Shown here piece by piece: positions 1 through 7,064 of a DNA stretch of 33,900 nt. Numbering within the stretch: position 1 is the first letter of the stretch; the number at the start of each line of letters is the position of its first letter. The DNA comes from Duganella flavida (GTDB lineage Bacteria > Pseudomonadota > Gammaproteobacteria > Burkholderiales > Burkholderiaceae_D): contig NZ_WWCN01000030.1 in NCBI RefSeq assembly GCF_009857445.1, forward strand, positions 1 to 33,900, written 5' to 3'. The translations under genes and the position numbers were made by a program. Under the pieces are notes generated by a model. It made no database searches and had not been told where the DNA came from. It saw only the letters and a list, made by a program, of their open reading frames with translations.

Positions 1-80
1 GGTCAGTTCTGCCAATCGGACACGAGCTCCGCCGTAGCGGCCGCTACGGCGGAGCTCGTGTCCGATTGGCAGAACTGACC
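1..80. repeat. Perfect 80-bp palindrome (two 40-nt arms, no spacer)
   Basis: Bases 41-80 are the exact reverse complement of bases 1-40, with no loop. The centre is the octamer gcggccgc at 37-44. The palindrome ends 5 nt before the stop codon of the minus-strand EAL-HDOD gene, so a real copy would form a very strong hairpin at that gene's 3' end. There is no T-run. Because the window begins exactly on its outer edge, a folded-back contig end is at least as likely as a natural cruciform or terminator. Confidence 0.95.
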
Positions 81-85
81 CCGGG

Positions 86-1354
86 TTAGATGCCGCGGGT
101 GTATTCGGTCACCCACTCGATGGCAGTCAACTGGATGCTGTAGAGCTCGGCCGGCTTGAGGTCCAGCTGGTGCAGCATCTGCGCCAGCACCTTGCTATCG
201 CGCCCGCGCTCAATGTGCTCGATCAGGCTCAGCATGTTGCCGTAATCACCGGCGCGGTGCAGCAGCGCCGCTCTCACCTCATCCAGCACGCTCACACTCT
301 CCAGCACATCGCGCATGTGGATCGAGAACAGCGTATCCATCAGCGACATCACGCCCACCGTGAAGCCGATATCAGCACACACGCGCTGGCCCGGCTTGCG
401 ATGCTCAACCATCAGCTCCATCGTCTTGCCACGGGTAGTGGCCAGCTGCAGCAGCGGCGACGTGAATTCCTGTGTGCCGCCATTCTTCACATATAACAGG
501 ATCTGTAGCCAGCGCCGCAGCTGGCGTCGTCCCAGCACCATCAGCGCATGACCAACCGAATTGATACGCTGGCGCGCACCCACCGCCGGCGTATTCACCA
601 GCCGCAGCAGGTTCAAGGTAATCAGGGCGTCATGCTTGACGCTGCGCTCAATCTCGGCACTGCTGGCGTCGCGATCGAGCAGTTCCAGCAAGTTCAGCAC
701 GCTCATCTGCGACGGCGAGATCTTCTTGCCACTCAAAATTACCGGCCGCGCAAAGTAGTAGCCCTGGAAGTATTCAAAGCCCAGCTCCATGCACTGCTGG
801 AATTCCTCGACGGTTTCCACCTTCTCCGCCAGCAGCTTTTGCTTCGGGTTCTTCAGCACCTTGGCCAGCGCCGGCAAGGTACCGGGCTGCATGTCCTTGA
901 TGTCGACCTTGATTACATCACACAGCGGCGTGAATTTCTGCACGTCTTCCGAATGGCCGATCACGTCATCCAGCGCAAACTTAAAGCCTGCCTGCTTGAG
1001 CTCACTGATGCGCGCCAGGATTTCCGGCGTGGCCTTCACGGTTTCGAGGATTTCAAGAATGACCTTGTCGTTCGGCAGGAAGCGGATAAAGTCGCTCATC
1101 AGGCCGACCGCATCGACGTTGACGAACGCCATCTGGTCGCCCACTACCTGTCCCATGCCCAGCTCGGCCGCATGAGCGATCACAGTAGCGGTGGCCTCGG
1201 TGTCGTCGGTGACGTGAGCGTCGTTGCGCGTGGCAGCGTCGCGGAAGAGAAGTTCATATGCCACCAGCCGCTGTCCCCGGTTGAGGATGGGCTGGCGCGC
1301 AAGGAAGAAGTTATCAACTAACTTGTTTGGTGCCGATGACGACGCTAACATCAT
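86..1354 (-). CDS. EAL-HDOD domain signalling protein with degenerate EAL site
   Basis: 422 aa. The N-terminal half (about 15-215) is an EAL-type domain: it opens with FFLARQPI, carries AYELLFR where active enzymes have EALLR, and ends with FQGYYFARP. The usual DDFGTG loop reads DDVIGH and AEGVET reads AEKVET, so c-di-GMP hydrolysis is doubtful and a binding or partner role is more likely. The C-terminal half (about 220-400) is an HDOD domain (LLELLDRDASSAEIE, LMVLGRRQLRRWL), as in the YuxH/CdgJ family. Such proteins act in cytoplasmic signalling, often motility or surface behaviour. A GGGAG Shine-Dalgarno lies 4-5 nt before the ATG; a second Met follows immediately. It lies 45 nt downstream of rlmJ on the same strand and may be cotranscribed. 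Family call firm, activity inferred. Confidence 0.9.
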   Translation of the reverse strand: MMLASSSAPNKLVDNFFLARQPILNRGQRLVAYELLFRDAATRNDAHVTDDTEATATVIAHAAELGMGQVVGDQMAFVNVDAVGLMSDFIRFLPNDKVILEILETVKATPEILARISELKQAGFKFALDDVIGHSEDVQKFTPLCDVIKVDIKDMQPGTLPALAKVLKNPKQKLLAEKVETVEEFQQCMELGFEYFQGYYFARPVILSGKKISPSQMSVLNLLELLDRDASSAEIERSVKHDALITLNLLRLVNTPAVGARQRINSVGHALMVLGRRQLRRWLQILLYVKNGGTQEFTSPLLQLATTRGKTMELMVEHRKPGQRVCADIGFTVGVMSLMDTLFSIHMRDVLESVSVLDEVRAALLHRAGDYGNMLSLIEHIERGRDSKVLAQMLHQLDLKPAELYSIQLTAIEWVTEYTRGI

Positions 1355-1399
1355 GGGGAGCTCCCACTGTCAATTCGTGTATCACCAGCCTATACCCAG

Positions 1400-2359
1400 T
1401 TATGCAGTCTTGACAATATTTTTCTGTCGAACTGGTGGACGGCGTTCACTATTGTTGCGTCCAGCCGTCGCTTGGGTGCCAGTCTCCAGCGTAAAGCGCG
1501 CGCCGGCGTCCTGGCCCAGCGCTTTTACCAGCCATGGCATAACCTCTTTCAACATCGGCTCCAGCGTGTACGGCGGGTTCAGGATGAACATGCCGCTGCT
1601 GTGCAGACCGCCGATCCCGTCCGGCATCGGCTTCTTGATAGTCAGCACCACGTTCAGCCAGGTGGCGGCAGGCAGCTGCTTGAGCTTGTCGGCGAACTGG
1701 CGCGATTCCATGCGCTGCAGCAGCGGATACCAGACGGCGTAGGTGCCAGTCGGGAAGCGGCCCAGCGCCTCGGCCAGCACGTCCTTGGTTTTTTTGTAGT
1801 CCTGCTTGTCTTCATACGGCGGGTCGATCAGCACCAGCCCGCGGCGCGATGGCGGCGGCAGCAGTGCTTTCAGCGAGGCGAAGCCATCGCCACGGGTCAC
1901 CAGCACGCGCTTGCCGCGCACCGTGGAACGGATGCCTTGCTGCGCCTTGTGCTCGTCCAGCTTGCGGAAGTTATCAGCCAGCAGCTTGGAATCGGCCGGA
2001 TGCAACTCGAACAGGCGCAGGCGATCCTGCTCGCGCGCCACCTGCTCGGCGATGTACGGCGAGCCCGGGTAGTAGCGCATCTTGCCGCTCGGGTTCATGG
2101 CGCGGATCAGGTCAACGTACTCTTTGACCGCCGGCGGCATATCCGTCAGGTTCCACAGCGGGCCGATGCCGGTGTCGTACTCGGCATTTTTGGACGCAAA
2201 TGCGCCGTCCAGTTCGTAGACCCCAGCGCCCGAGTGGGTGTCGATGTAGCTGTAGGCCACATCTTTCTGGTTGAGGTACTGCAGCAACTGGATGGTCACG
2301 AAGTGCTTGAGCACGTCGGCATGGTTACCCGCGTGGAAGGCGTGGCGGTAAGAGAACAT
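1400..2359 (-). CDS. rlmJ: 23S rRNA (adenine(2030)-N6)-methyltransferase RlmJ
   Basis: 319 aa. The N-terminus (MFSYRHAFHAGNHADVLKH) is the family signature; the SAM-binding loop follows at about 38-47 (YIDTHSGAGVY), and the catalytic N6-adenine motif DPPYE is at 179-183. RlmJ methylates A2030 of 23S rRNA, acting on naked rRNA before ribosome assembly, using S-adenosylmethionine. The E. coli enzyme is about 280 aa; this one has a basic C-terminal tail of roughly 35-40 residues (after about 280), a plausible RNA-contacting or disordered extension. It is divergent from the small-gene pair at 2525, sharing a 165-nt intergenic region that should hold both promoters. Function is confident from motifs and whole-length similarity. 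Confidence 0.95.
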   Translation of the reverse strand: MFSYRHAFHAGNHADVLKHFVTIQLLQYLNQKDVAYSYIDTHSGAGVYELDGAFASKNAEYDTGIGPLWNLTDMPPAVKEYVDLIRAMNPSGKMRYYPGSPYIAEQVAREQDRLRLFELHPADSKLLADNFRKLDEHKAQQGIRSTVRGKRVLVTRGDGFASLKALLPPPSRRGLVLIDPPYEDKQDYKKTKDVLAEALGRFPTGTYAVWYPLLQRMESRQFADKLKQLPAATWLNVVLTIKKPMPDGIGGLHSSGMFILNPPYTLEPMLKEVMPWLVKALGQDAGARFTLETGTQATAGRNNSERRPPVRQKNIVKTA

Positions 2360-2524
2360 AAGCTGGTGATCCTGATTGATTCAATCCGCCATTATCCCCC
2401 AGAACGCGCCAGCCACCAAAAAAGCGTTCATATCGTTTGCATCAAAGCGTGCTCATTTAGCATGACTAAGATGGAACTGCCGCGTGCGCATCCGCGCGTG
2501 CAGCATTCTTTCATGGAGGAGATC

Positions 2525-2782
2525 ATGGCTTTCAATAACGTAGGGCCGCTGACGTTTCTGGCGCCCGGTCAAACCGCATTCTGGAACTACAGCTACGGTT
2601 CCGACCACGGCACCCAGTTCGCCTCGGCCGATGTGAAAACGCCCAACCAGGGCGCGGTCCACATGGCCGACCAGCAGCGCAAGCGCAAGGACAACAACGG
2701 CAACGCCACGTACTTCGTCAACATCCACAACCAGGGTGTCGGCGGTTGCTTCCACAACCTGCAAGGCGGAGGTATGTCATGA
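2525..2782 (+). CDS. Small orphan protein A (85 aa), first of a coupled pair
   Basis: I do not recognise the family. The start is set by a GGAGGA Shine-Dalgarno at 2515-2520, 4 nt before ATG 2525. The reading frame is open far upstream, but only as the shadow of rlmJ. The protein has no signal peptide or membrane span, is rich in Gly, Asn, Gln and aromatic residues, and looks beta-rich, with a YFVNIHNQG stretch and a C-terminal GGG. One Cys (in GGCFHN) lies near the end. Its TGA overlaps the ATG of the next gene (ATGA, 2779-2782), so the two are translationally coupled and probably make interacting or co-regulated products. Coding status is supported by the strong ribosome site, the coupling and the terminator-like hairpin behind the pair. 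Confidence 0.8.
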   Translation: MAFNNVGPLTFLAPGQTAFWNYSYGSDHGTQFASADVKTPNQGAVHMADQQRKRKDNNGNATYFVNIHNQGVGGCFHNLQGGGMS

Positions 2783-3009
2783 AGATGACCATCGTAACGG
2801 ACGTGCACGGCAACGTGCTGGGCGCGGTCCAGGGGCACAGCCTGTCGGAGAGCAAAGATGGTGTGGAAGCGACCGTATCGTTCGCGGCCGGCCACTCCAC
2901 CCATCTGGTCGAAGTCGACGATGACCTGGCCACGGTCGATGACATCGACGAGTTCCAGCAGCGCCTGCGCGGCCACCTGCAACAGCATCAACAGCAACAG
3001 CAGCCGTAA
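2779..3009 (+). CDS. Small orphan protein B (76 aa), Gln/His-rich tail
   Basis: I do not recognise the family. The start ATG overlaps the stop of the preceding gene by 4 nt; the GGAGG in that gene's last codons (2768-2772) lies 6 nt upstream and serves as ribosome site, which decides this start over an in-frame ATG at 2746. The first ~50 residues alternate like beta strands (MTIVTDVHGNVLGAVQGH, VEATVSFAAGHSTHLVEVDDD); an acidic stretch and a short helix (DDIDEFQQRLRGHLQQ) follow, ending in a His/Gln run. Soluble, with no membrane segment. Together with protein A it forms a compact two-gene unit isolated between a divergent rlmJ and a convergent isocitrate-lyase-like gene. Confidence 0.75.
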   Translation: MKMTIVTDVHGNVLGAVQGHSLSESKDGVEATVSFAAGHSTHLVEVDDDLATVDDIDEFQQRLRGHLQQHQQQQQP

Positions 3010-3015
3010 ACGGCA

Positions 3016-3044
3016 AAGCGGCAGCGATTGTGTCGCTGCCGCTT
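3016..3044. terminator. Strong hairpin between convergent genes
   Basis: A perfect 12-bp stem (3016-3027 with 3033-3044) and a 5-nt loop, TTGTG, begin 6 nt after the stop of orphan gene B. There is no clear T-run on the plus strand; on the minus strand a short T-rich stretch follows the stem. It sits between convergent genes, so it probably stops transcription of the orphan pair and possibly of the opposing gene too. Confidence 0.7.
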
Positions 3045-3094
3045 CTAGTTGGAACAGTTATCGCCCGCCCCCACCATCTCACTCCCTTTTACCG

Positions 3095-4171
3095 TTACGC
3101 CACGCTGAAACCGCGTTCAGCCGCAGCAAATTCTGCTTCCTGCAATTCGACAAAGGCCGGCATCTGGCGCCGCGCATAGCCGTGCGCCAGGTTGAACATG
3201 CCGTAGTTCAGCGCGTGAAAACCAGCCAGCGCGATGAACTGGAATTTATAACCCATCGCACCCAGCGCTTGCTGGAAACGCGCGATAGTGGCGTCGTCCA
3301 GGTTTTGCTTCCAATTGAACGACGGCGAGCAGTTGTAGGCCAACATCTTGCCCGGGAACTGTGCATGCACCGCTGCCGCGAACTGCTGAGCGAAAGCCAG
3401 GTCCGGCTTGCTGGTCTCGCACCACACCAGATCGGCGTACGGCGCGTAAGCCAAGGCGCGCGCCACTGCTTGTTCAAGACCGTTGCGGACCTTGTAGTGA
3501 CCTTCCACCGTGCGCTCACCAGTGCAAAACGGCTGGTCGTTGCCATCCACATCCGAACTCAACAAATCTGTGACCGCCGCATCGGTGCGGGCGATGACCA
3601 GTGTCGGTACGCCCATCACATCGGCCGCCATGCGCACTGCGCTCAGGCGCTCGACCGCTTCACGGGTTGGCGCTAGTACGTTGTGCTTGCCCGCCGCCAG
3701 CAGATCGCCAACATGCACGCCCGCCACGCCTGCTTCGATCATGGACTTCATCGATTCCGCTTGTGCATCGGCCACGATGGGCGCGAAGAAATCGATCCCA
3801 CCCTTGCCCTCGGCCCACTGGCGCTGGTCCGCATGCTGCAAGGCGTTGCTGATGCGCTTGACTGCCAGCGGCAGCGGCAGCATCTCGCCCGTCGCCTGCC
3901 AGCCTGGAAGATAGATGGCTTTCAAACCGGCGCACACTTGCTGCACGGCCTGGTTGCCAGTCAGCGCGCCTAGCGCATTGACGAAAGTTTCGCCGCCCAG
4001 CAGCTGCCACAGCTTATCTGCGCCGCGCTGCGCCAGCGTGTGCTGGATCTTGAGGGAACCGCGCAAACCCACCACCTCGGCCGCAGTGTAAGCACGAGTG
4101 ACGCCCGTCCAGCGCGGATTGGTGTCCCAGTCGTCCTGCAGTTCAGCGATTTGATGCTCACGCGATGTCAT
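3095..4171 (-). CDS. Isocitrate lyase-family protein lacking the catalytic KKCGH segment
   Basis: 358 aa, against about 430 for bacterial AceA. Similarity to AceA runs along the whole length: WDTNPRWTGVTR, LGALTGNQAVQQ, MAADVMGVPTLVIARTDA, PYADLVWCETSKPDL, NCSPSFNW, MGYKFQFI. Compared with the E. coli sequence as I remember it, several short in-frame segments are missing: part of the loop after YLPGWQ, the GFGG segment after VADA, the KKCGHMGGK loop with the catalytic Cys (here AAGKHN), and about 35 C-terminal residues. The acidic HFEDQ reads HVGDL and DAEAG reads DAQAE, so metal ligands are altered as well. Glyoxylate-cycle lyase activity is therefore unlikely, though the carboxylate-binding NCSPSFNW motif remains. 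The start is supported by AAGGGG 5 nt before the ATG. It may be a repurposed paralogue; I would not call it aceA. Confidence 0.85.
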   Translation of the reverse strand: MTSREHQIAELQDDWDTNPRWTGVTRAYTAAEVVGLRGSLKIQHTLAQRGADKLWQLLGGETFVNALGALTGNQAVQQVCAGLKAIYLPGWQATGEMLPLPLAVKRISNALQHADQRQWAEGKGGIDFFAPIVADAQAESMKSMIEAGVAGVHVGDLLAAGKHNVLAPTREAVERLSAVRMAADVMGVPTLVIARTDAAVTDLLSSDVDGNDQPFCTGERTVEGHYKVRNGLEQAVARALAYAPYADLVWCETSKPDLAFAQQFAAAVHAQFPGKMLAYNCSPSFNWKQNLDDATIARFQQALGAMGYKFQFIALAGFHALNYGMFNLAHGYARRQMPAFVELQEAEFAAAERGFSVA

Positions 4172-4335
4172 GTTTCCCCTTGCTCGTTAGGGAAAATGAT
4201 AGGTGGTCTTCTATAAGACAAACAAGGGAATAAATCTCGCGATAAATCAATCGCTTAGATGCGCACTTCCGCGATGCGAAACAATATTTCTCAGAATGGA
4301 AGTGCTTTCAACTAGTATGTTTCGTATTACGAAAC
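4172..4335. promoter_or_regulatory. Control region of the isocitrate-lyase-like gene with three inverted repeats
   Basis: This AT-rich gap upstream of the minus-strand gene contains GTCTT-CTAT-AAGAC (4206-4219), GCGAT-aaatca-ATCGC (4239-4254) and a near-perfect 17-nt palindrome, gtttcgtattacgaaac (4319-4335), which runs into the last codons of the RraA-family gene. On the minus strand a possible promoter, TTGTTT - 18 nt - TATCAT, brackets the first repeat, so a repressor bound there would block polymerase. The 17-nt palindrome resembles sites of IclR-type regulators, but no regulator can be assigned. Confidence 0.45.
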
Positions 4336-4824
4336 GAGTTTTTGCTGTGCGATTAAAACACCGTCGGCGTCGGCATAGACCCAGTCGCCGGGATTGACCG
4401 GCACGCCGGCGATATGCACGCGCACATTGCGCTCGCCCACGCCCTTCTTGCTGCTTTTTTGCGGATGGGCCGCCAGCGCGCGCACGCCGATATCGCAGGC
4501 GTTGATTTCATCGGTATCGCGAATGCAGCCATCGACGATGATGCCGGCCCAGCCGTTGTCCTGTGCCAGCAAGCCTAGCTGGCCACCAACCAGTGCCCGG
4601 CGCAGGCTGCCGCCGCCGTCCACCACCAGCACGTTGCCGTCGCCCGGCGTTTCAAGAGTCGAGCGCACCAGCGCGTTATCTTCGTGCACTTTCAGCGTCA
4701 CGACGCGGCCCGCAAAGCGCACACGCTGGCCATAGTGCTTGAACACCGGCGGCAGCACGGCCAGACGTCCGTCGTCCAGCAGGTTGGCGTTGTCGTCGCA
4801 TAAATCGGTGGTGGCAAAGCTCAT
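4327..4824 (-). CDS. rraA: RraA / 4-hydroxy-4-methyl-2-oxoglutarate aldolase family protein
   Basis: 165 aa, the usual size for the family. Landmarks are TTDLCDDN at the start, the central VLVVDGGGSLRRALVGG, the GLLAQDNGWAGIIVDG strand and GCIRD. The R-D pair in GCIRD is what HMG/CHA aldolases and oxaloacetate decarboxylases of this fold use for substrate and metal binding. E. coli RraA, which inhibits RNase E instead, lacks the Asp. The sequence therefore favours an aldolase/decarboxylase yielding pyruvate, in the cytoplasm, although databases often label such proteins RraA. It lies 37 nt behind the MFS gene (stop 4862) and may share its transcript. The last codons overlap the palindrome at 4319-4335. 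Confidence 0.88.
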   Translation of the reverse strand: MSFATTDLCDDNANLLDDGRLAVLPPVFKHYGQRVRFAGRVVTLKVHEDNALVRSTLETPGDGNVLVVDGGGSLRRALVGGQLGLLAQDNGWAGIIVDGCIRDTDEINACDIGVRALAAHPQKSSKKGVGERNVRVHIAGVPVNPGDWVYADADGVLIAQQKLVS

Positions 4825-4861
4825 CGTCGTCCTCTTGCGTAGTGATAAAGATGACTAAATT

Positions 4862-6082
4862 CTATGCGGTTTTAGGCACGGCAGTCACGCGGCTATTGCT
4901 GCCGACACCCACCGCCGTCAGGATCACCAGCGCCTGGAAGATGGCGATGCCGACAAACACACCGGCTGGATGGTTGGCGTCCATCATGGCGCCAAACATC
5001 ATCGGGCCCACGGCGAGGCCGCTGTCCAGACCGGAATACACCACGCCGAACACACGGCCGGTGGCATTGGCTGGCGCCGCGCTGCGGATCATCAAATCGC
5101 GCGACGGACCAGAAATGCCGGTCACCAGACCGATCAAGCCCATCAGCACTACCGCCATCCACGCTGGCACCACAGCCGCCGCGAGCACCAGTGCCAGCAC
5201 CGCCGCCGAGCCGAAGGCGATCATGATGATGCGGTCATGGTTGCGGCTGCCCGCACCGAGGAAGCCGCCGTACAACATGCCCGCCGCCGAAGCGAACATA
5301 TAGCAGGTGTAGGCCGACGTGGCCGTCGCCAGCGACATGCCGTACAAGCTCACCAGGCTGGTCGAAGCAAACGTCTGGACGCCGGCCAGCGCCACGGCGG
5401 AAATGAAGAAGAAGGCAAAGCACAGCCACACCACTTTCAACTTCAGGAAGCCGAAGGCGCTGGCGTCACCCGCAGCGCCGCCGGCTACCGGAATCGCCGC
5501 AGGCTCGGGCCGCAGCGCATGGCGATTCCAGACCAGCAGCACCAGAACCACCAGCGGCAGCAGGGCCGCGCTCAACAGCGCAGTGCGCCAGTCAGTGCGG
5601 CCCGCCACAAACGTCAGGAACAGCGGCGACAGCGCCCAGCCAATATTGCCGCTGATGCCGTGCACCGAGAAGCCATGCGCCAGCCGCGCCTTGGACACGC
5701 GCTGGTTCAGCAAAGTGTAGTCGGCCGGATGGAATACGCTGTTGCCGCAGCCGGCCAAAAGCGCGCCCAGCATCAGCTGTGTGTACGTGTGGGCACTCGA
5801 CAGCAGCACCGCCGACACGCCCAGCAGCGCGATGCCGCTGAACAGCACAGCGCGCGCGCCCAGCCGGTCGACCACGAAGCCGGCCATCGCCTGCCCCACG
5901 CCGGAGACCACAAAGAAAATCGTCATCAGCAAGCCCAGCTCCGAGTAGCTGAGACCGAACTCCGGTTTCAGCCAAGGAATCAGCGCCGCCAGGATCACGT
6001 GATAAAAGTGGGAAGTACCATGCGCCAGCCCGACCAGCGTAATCACGCGGGCATCCTGGCGCAGCAAAGTTTTGTCGTTCAT
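4862..6082 (-). CDS. MFS transporter (Fsr-like), 12 transmembrane segments
   Basis: 406 aa from the ATG at 6082, chosen because GGAGAG lies 4 nt upstream (6087-6092); an in-frame ATG at 6094 adds four residues but has no ribosome site. Hydrophobic helices run through the protein in two six-helix halves, separated by a loop near 190-205 (RPEPAAIPVAGG). The loop between helices 2 and 3 carries the MFS signature DRLGARAVLFSG. The N-terminal LVGLAHGTSHFYHVILAALIPWLK resembles the fosmidomycin-resistance/Fsr branch of drug or organic-acid exporters. Substrate unknown. It is divergent from an AraC regulator 87 nt away, the usual arrangement for a locally controlled transporter. Confidence 0.88.
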   Translation of the reverse strand: MNDKTLLRQDARVITLVGLAHGTSHFYHVILAALIPWLKPEFGLSYSELGLLMTIFFVVSGVGQAMAGFVVDRLGARAVLFSGIALLGVSAVLLSSAHTYTQLMLGALLAGCGNSVFHPADYTLLNQRVSKARLAHGFSVHGISGNIGWALSPLFLTFVAGRTDWRTALLSAALLPLVVLVLLVWNRHALRPEPAAIPVAGGAAGDASAFGFLKLKVVWLCFAFFFISAVALAGVQTFASTSLVSLYGMSLATATSAYTCYMFASAAGMLYGGFLGAGSRNHDRIIMIAFGSAAVLALVLAAAVVPAWMAVVLMGLIGLVTGISGPSRDLMIRSAAPANATGRVFGVVYSGLDSGLAVGPMMFGAMMDANHPAGVFVGIAIFQALVILTAVGVGSNSRVTAVPKTA

Positions 6083-6169
6083 GCTGCTCTCCATATTGTT
6101 TGCTGAAGTTTAAGCAATTTTCCGCCGTCTGATTTAAGATAGCAGGACAACATTTATCGCATTTCCGCC
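6083..6169. promoter_or_regulatory. Divergent MFS/AraC intergenic region with a direct repeat
   Basis: This 87-nt gap must hold both promoters. Two similar words, ctgaagtttaag (6103-6114) and ctgatttaag (6129-6138), lie 26 nt apart in the same orientation. Same-face direct repeats like these are what AraC proteins often bind. No clear Shine-Dalgarno precedes the AraC ATG. Confidence 0.4.
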
Positions 6170-6955
6170 ATGCCTATTCCCATCGTCAGCCATACCGATT
6201 TCAACTGGGACCACGATGCGCCGGGGCCAGCCCGGCCAATCACGCTGGCGGGCCGTGACCTGCATGCCACCGCCGTGCTCAAGCCGCATTACCACGACTG
6301 GGGCCAGCTCACCTATGCCGTGCACGGCGTGATGCGGGTCGAGGCCAACAACAGCAGCTGGATCGTGCCGCCGCAGCGCGCCGTTTGGATTCCGCCCGGC
6401 GTGATGCACGGCGTGACGGTGCTGGAAAACACCCACCTGCGGCCGATGCGCGTGTATGCCGGCCGCGCGCCATTCGCCGGGCCCGAGTGCAAGGTGCTGG
6501 AACTGTCAGGCCTGCTGCGCGAACTACTGGCGGCGCTGGAAGCACTGAACCGGCAAGAGCAATCACCGCGCGAGCATCTGCTGATGGAAATGATCCTCGA
6601 CGAAATCCCGCGCTGCGCCGAGCAGCCGGTGCGCGTGCCCCTGCCCAGCGACAAACGCCTCAAAGCCCTGTGCGACGCCCTGATCGCCGATCCCGGCGCC
6701 GAGCTGACGCTAGCAGACTGGGCCGCGCAAGTAGGCGCCTCCGAACGCACCCTCACCCGCCTGTTCGAACGGGAACTGGGCATGGGCTTTAGCCACTGGC
6801 GCCAGCAAGTGCGCATCGCCCAGGCGGCGCCGCTGATCGCGCGCGGCATGCCGCTGTCGCAAGTGGCAGCGCAACTGGGCTACGCCAGCCAGTCGGCTTT
6901 CTCCGCCATGTTCCGCAAGACCTTCGGCTGCTCGCCCTCCAGCTTCTTTAAATAA
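6170..6955 (+). CDS. AraC family transcriptional regulator (cupin N-terminus)
   Basis: 261 aa. The N-terminal half (about 20-110) is a cupin sensor with HYHDWGQLTYAVHGVM and the second motif VWIPPGVMHGV. The C-terminal 100 residues carry the paired helix-turn-helix of AraC/XylS proteins, seen as LTLADWAAQVGASERTLTRLFERELG and then LSQVAAQLGYASQSAFSAMFRKTFGCSPSSF. Such proteins bind small effectors with the cupin and activate or repress adjacent genes. The divergent MFS gene is the obvious target. The start lacks a good ribosome site, but the cupin needs most of this N-terminus. Family firm; effector unknown. Confidence 0.92.
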   Translation: MPIPIVSHTDFNWDHDAPGPARPITLAGRDLHATAVLKPHYHDWGQLTYAVHGVMRVEANNSSWIVPPQRAVWIPPGVMHGVTVLENTHLRPMRVYAGRAPFAGPECKVLELSGLLRELLAALEALNRQEQSPREHLLMEMILDEIPRCAEQPVRVPLPSDKRLKALCDALIADPGAELTLADWAAQVGASERTLTRLFERELGMGFSHWRQQVRIAQAAPLIARGMPLSQVAAQLGYASQSAFSAMFRKTFGCSPSSFFK

Positions 6956-7064
6956 TAACAATAGTGATTGAAGGTCAAGTTTTCAATTTTTGCGCCGATA
7001 ACGTGTGCTTGGAGAAAAGTACGGTACATTAGTGGAAACTCATCAATTAGAAAATCGATATCGA

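Noticed and set aside
1472..2524. Long N-terminal extension of orphan protein A
   Set aside because: It lies opposite rlmJ; the GGAGGA at 2515-2520 sets the real start at 2525.
4203..4397. 64-codon plus-strand frame in the isocitrate-lyase-like promoter region
   Set aside because: No ribosome site, Arg-rich translation, and it runs into the RraA-family gene on the other strand.
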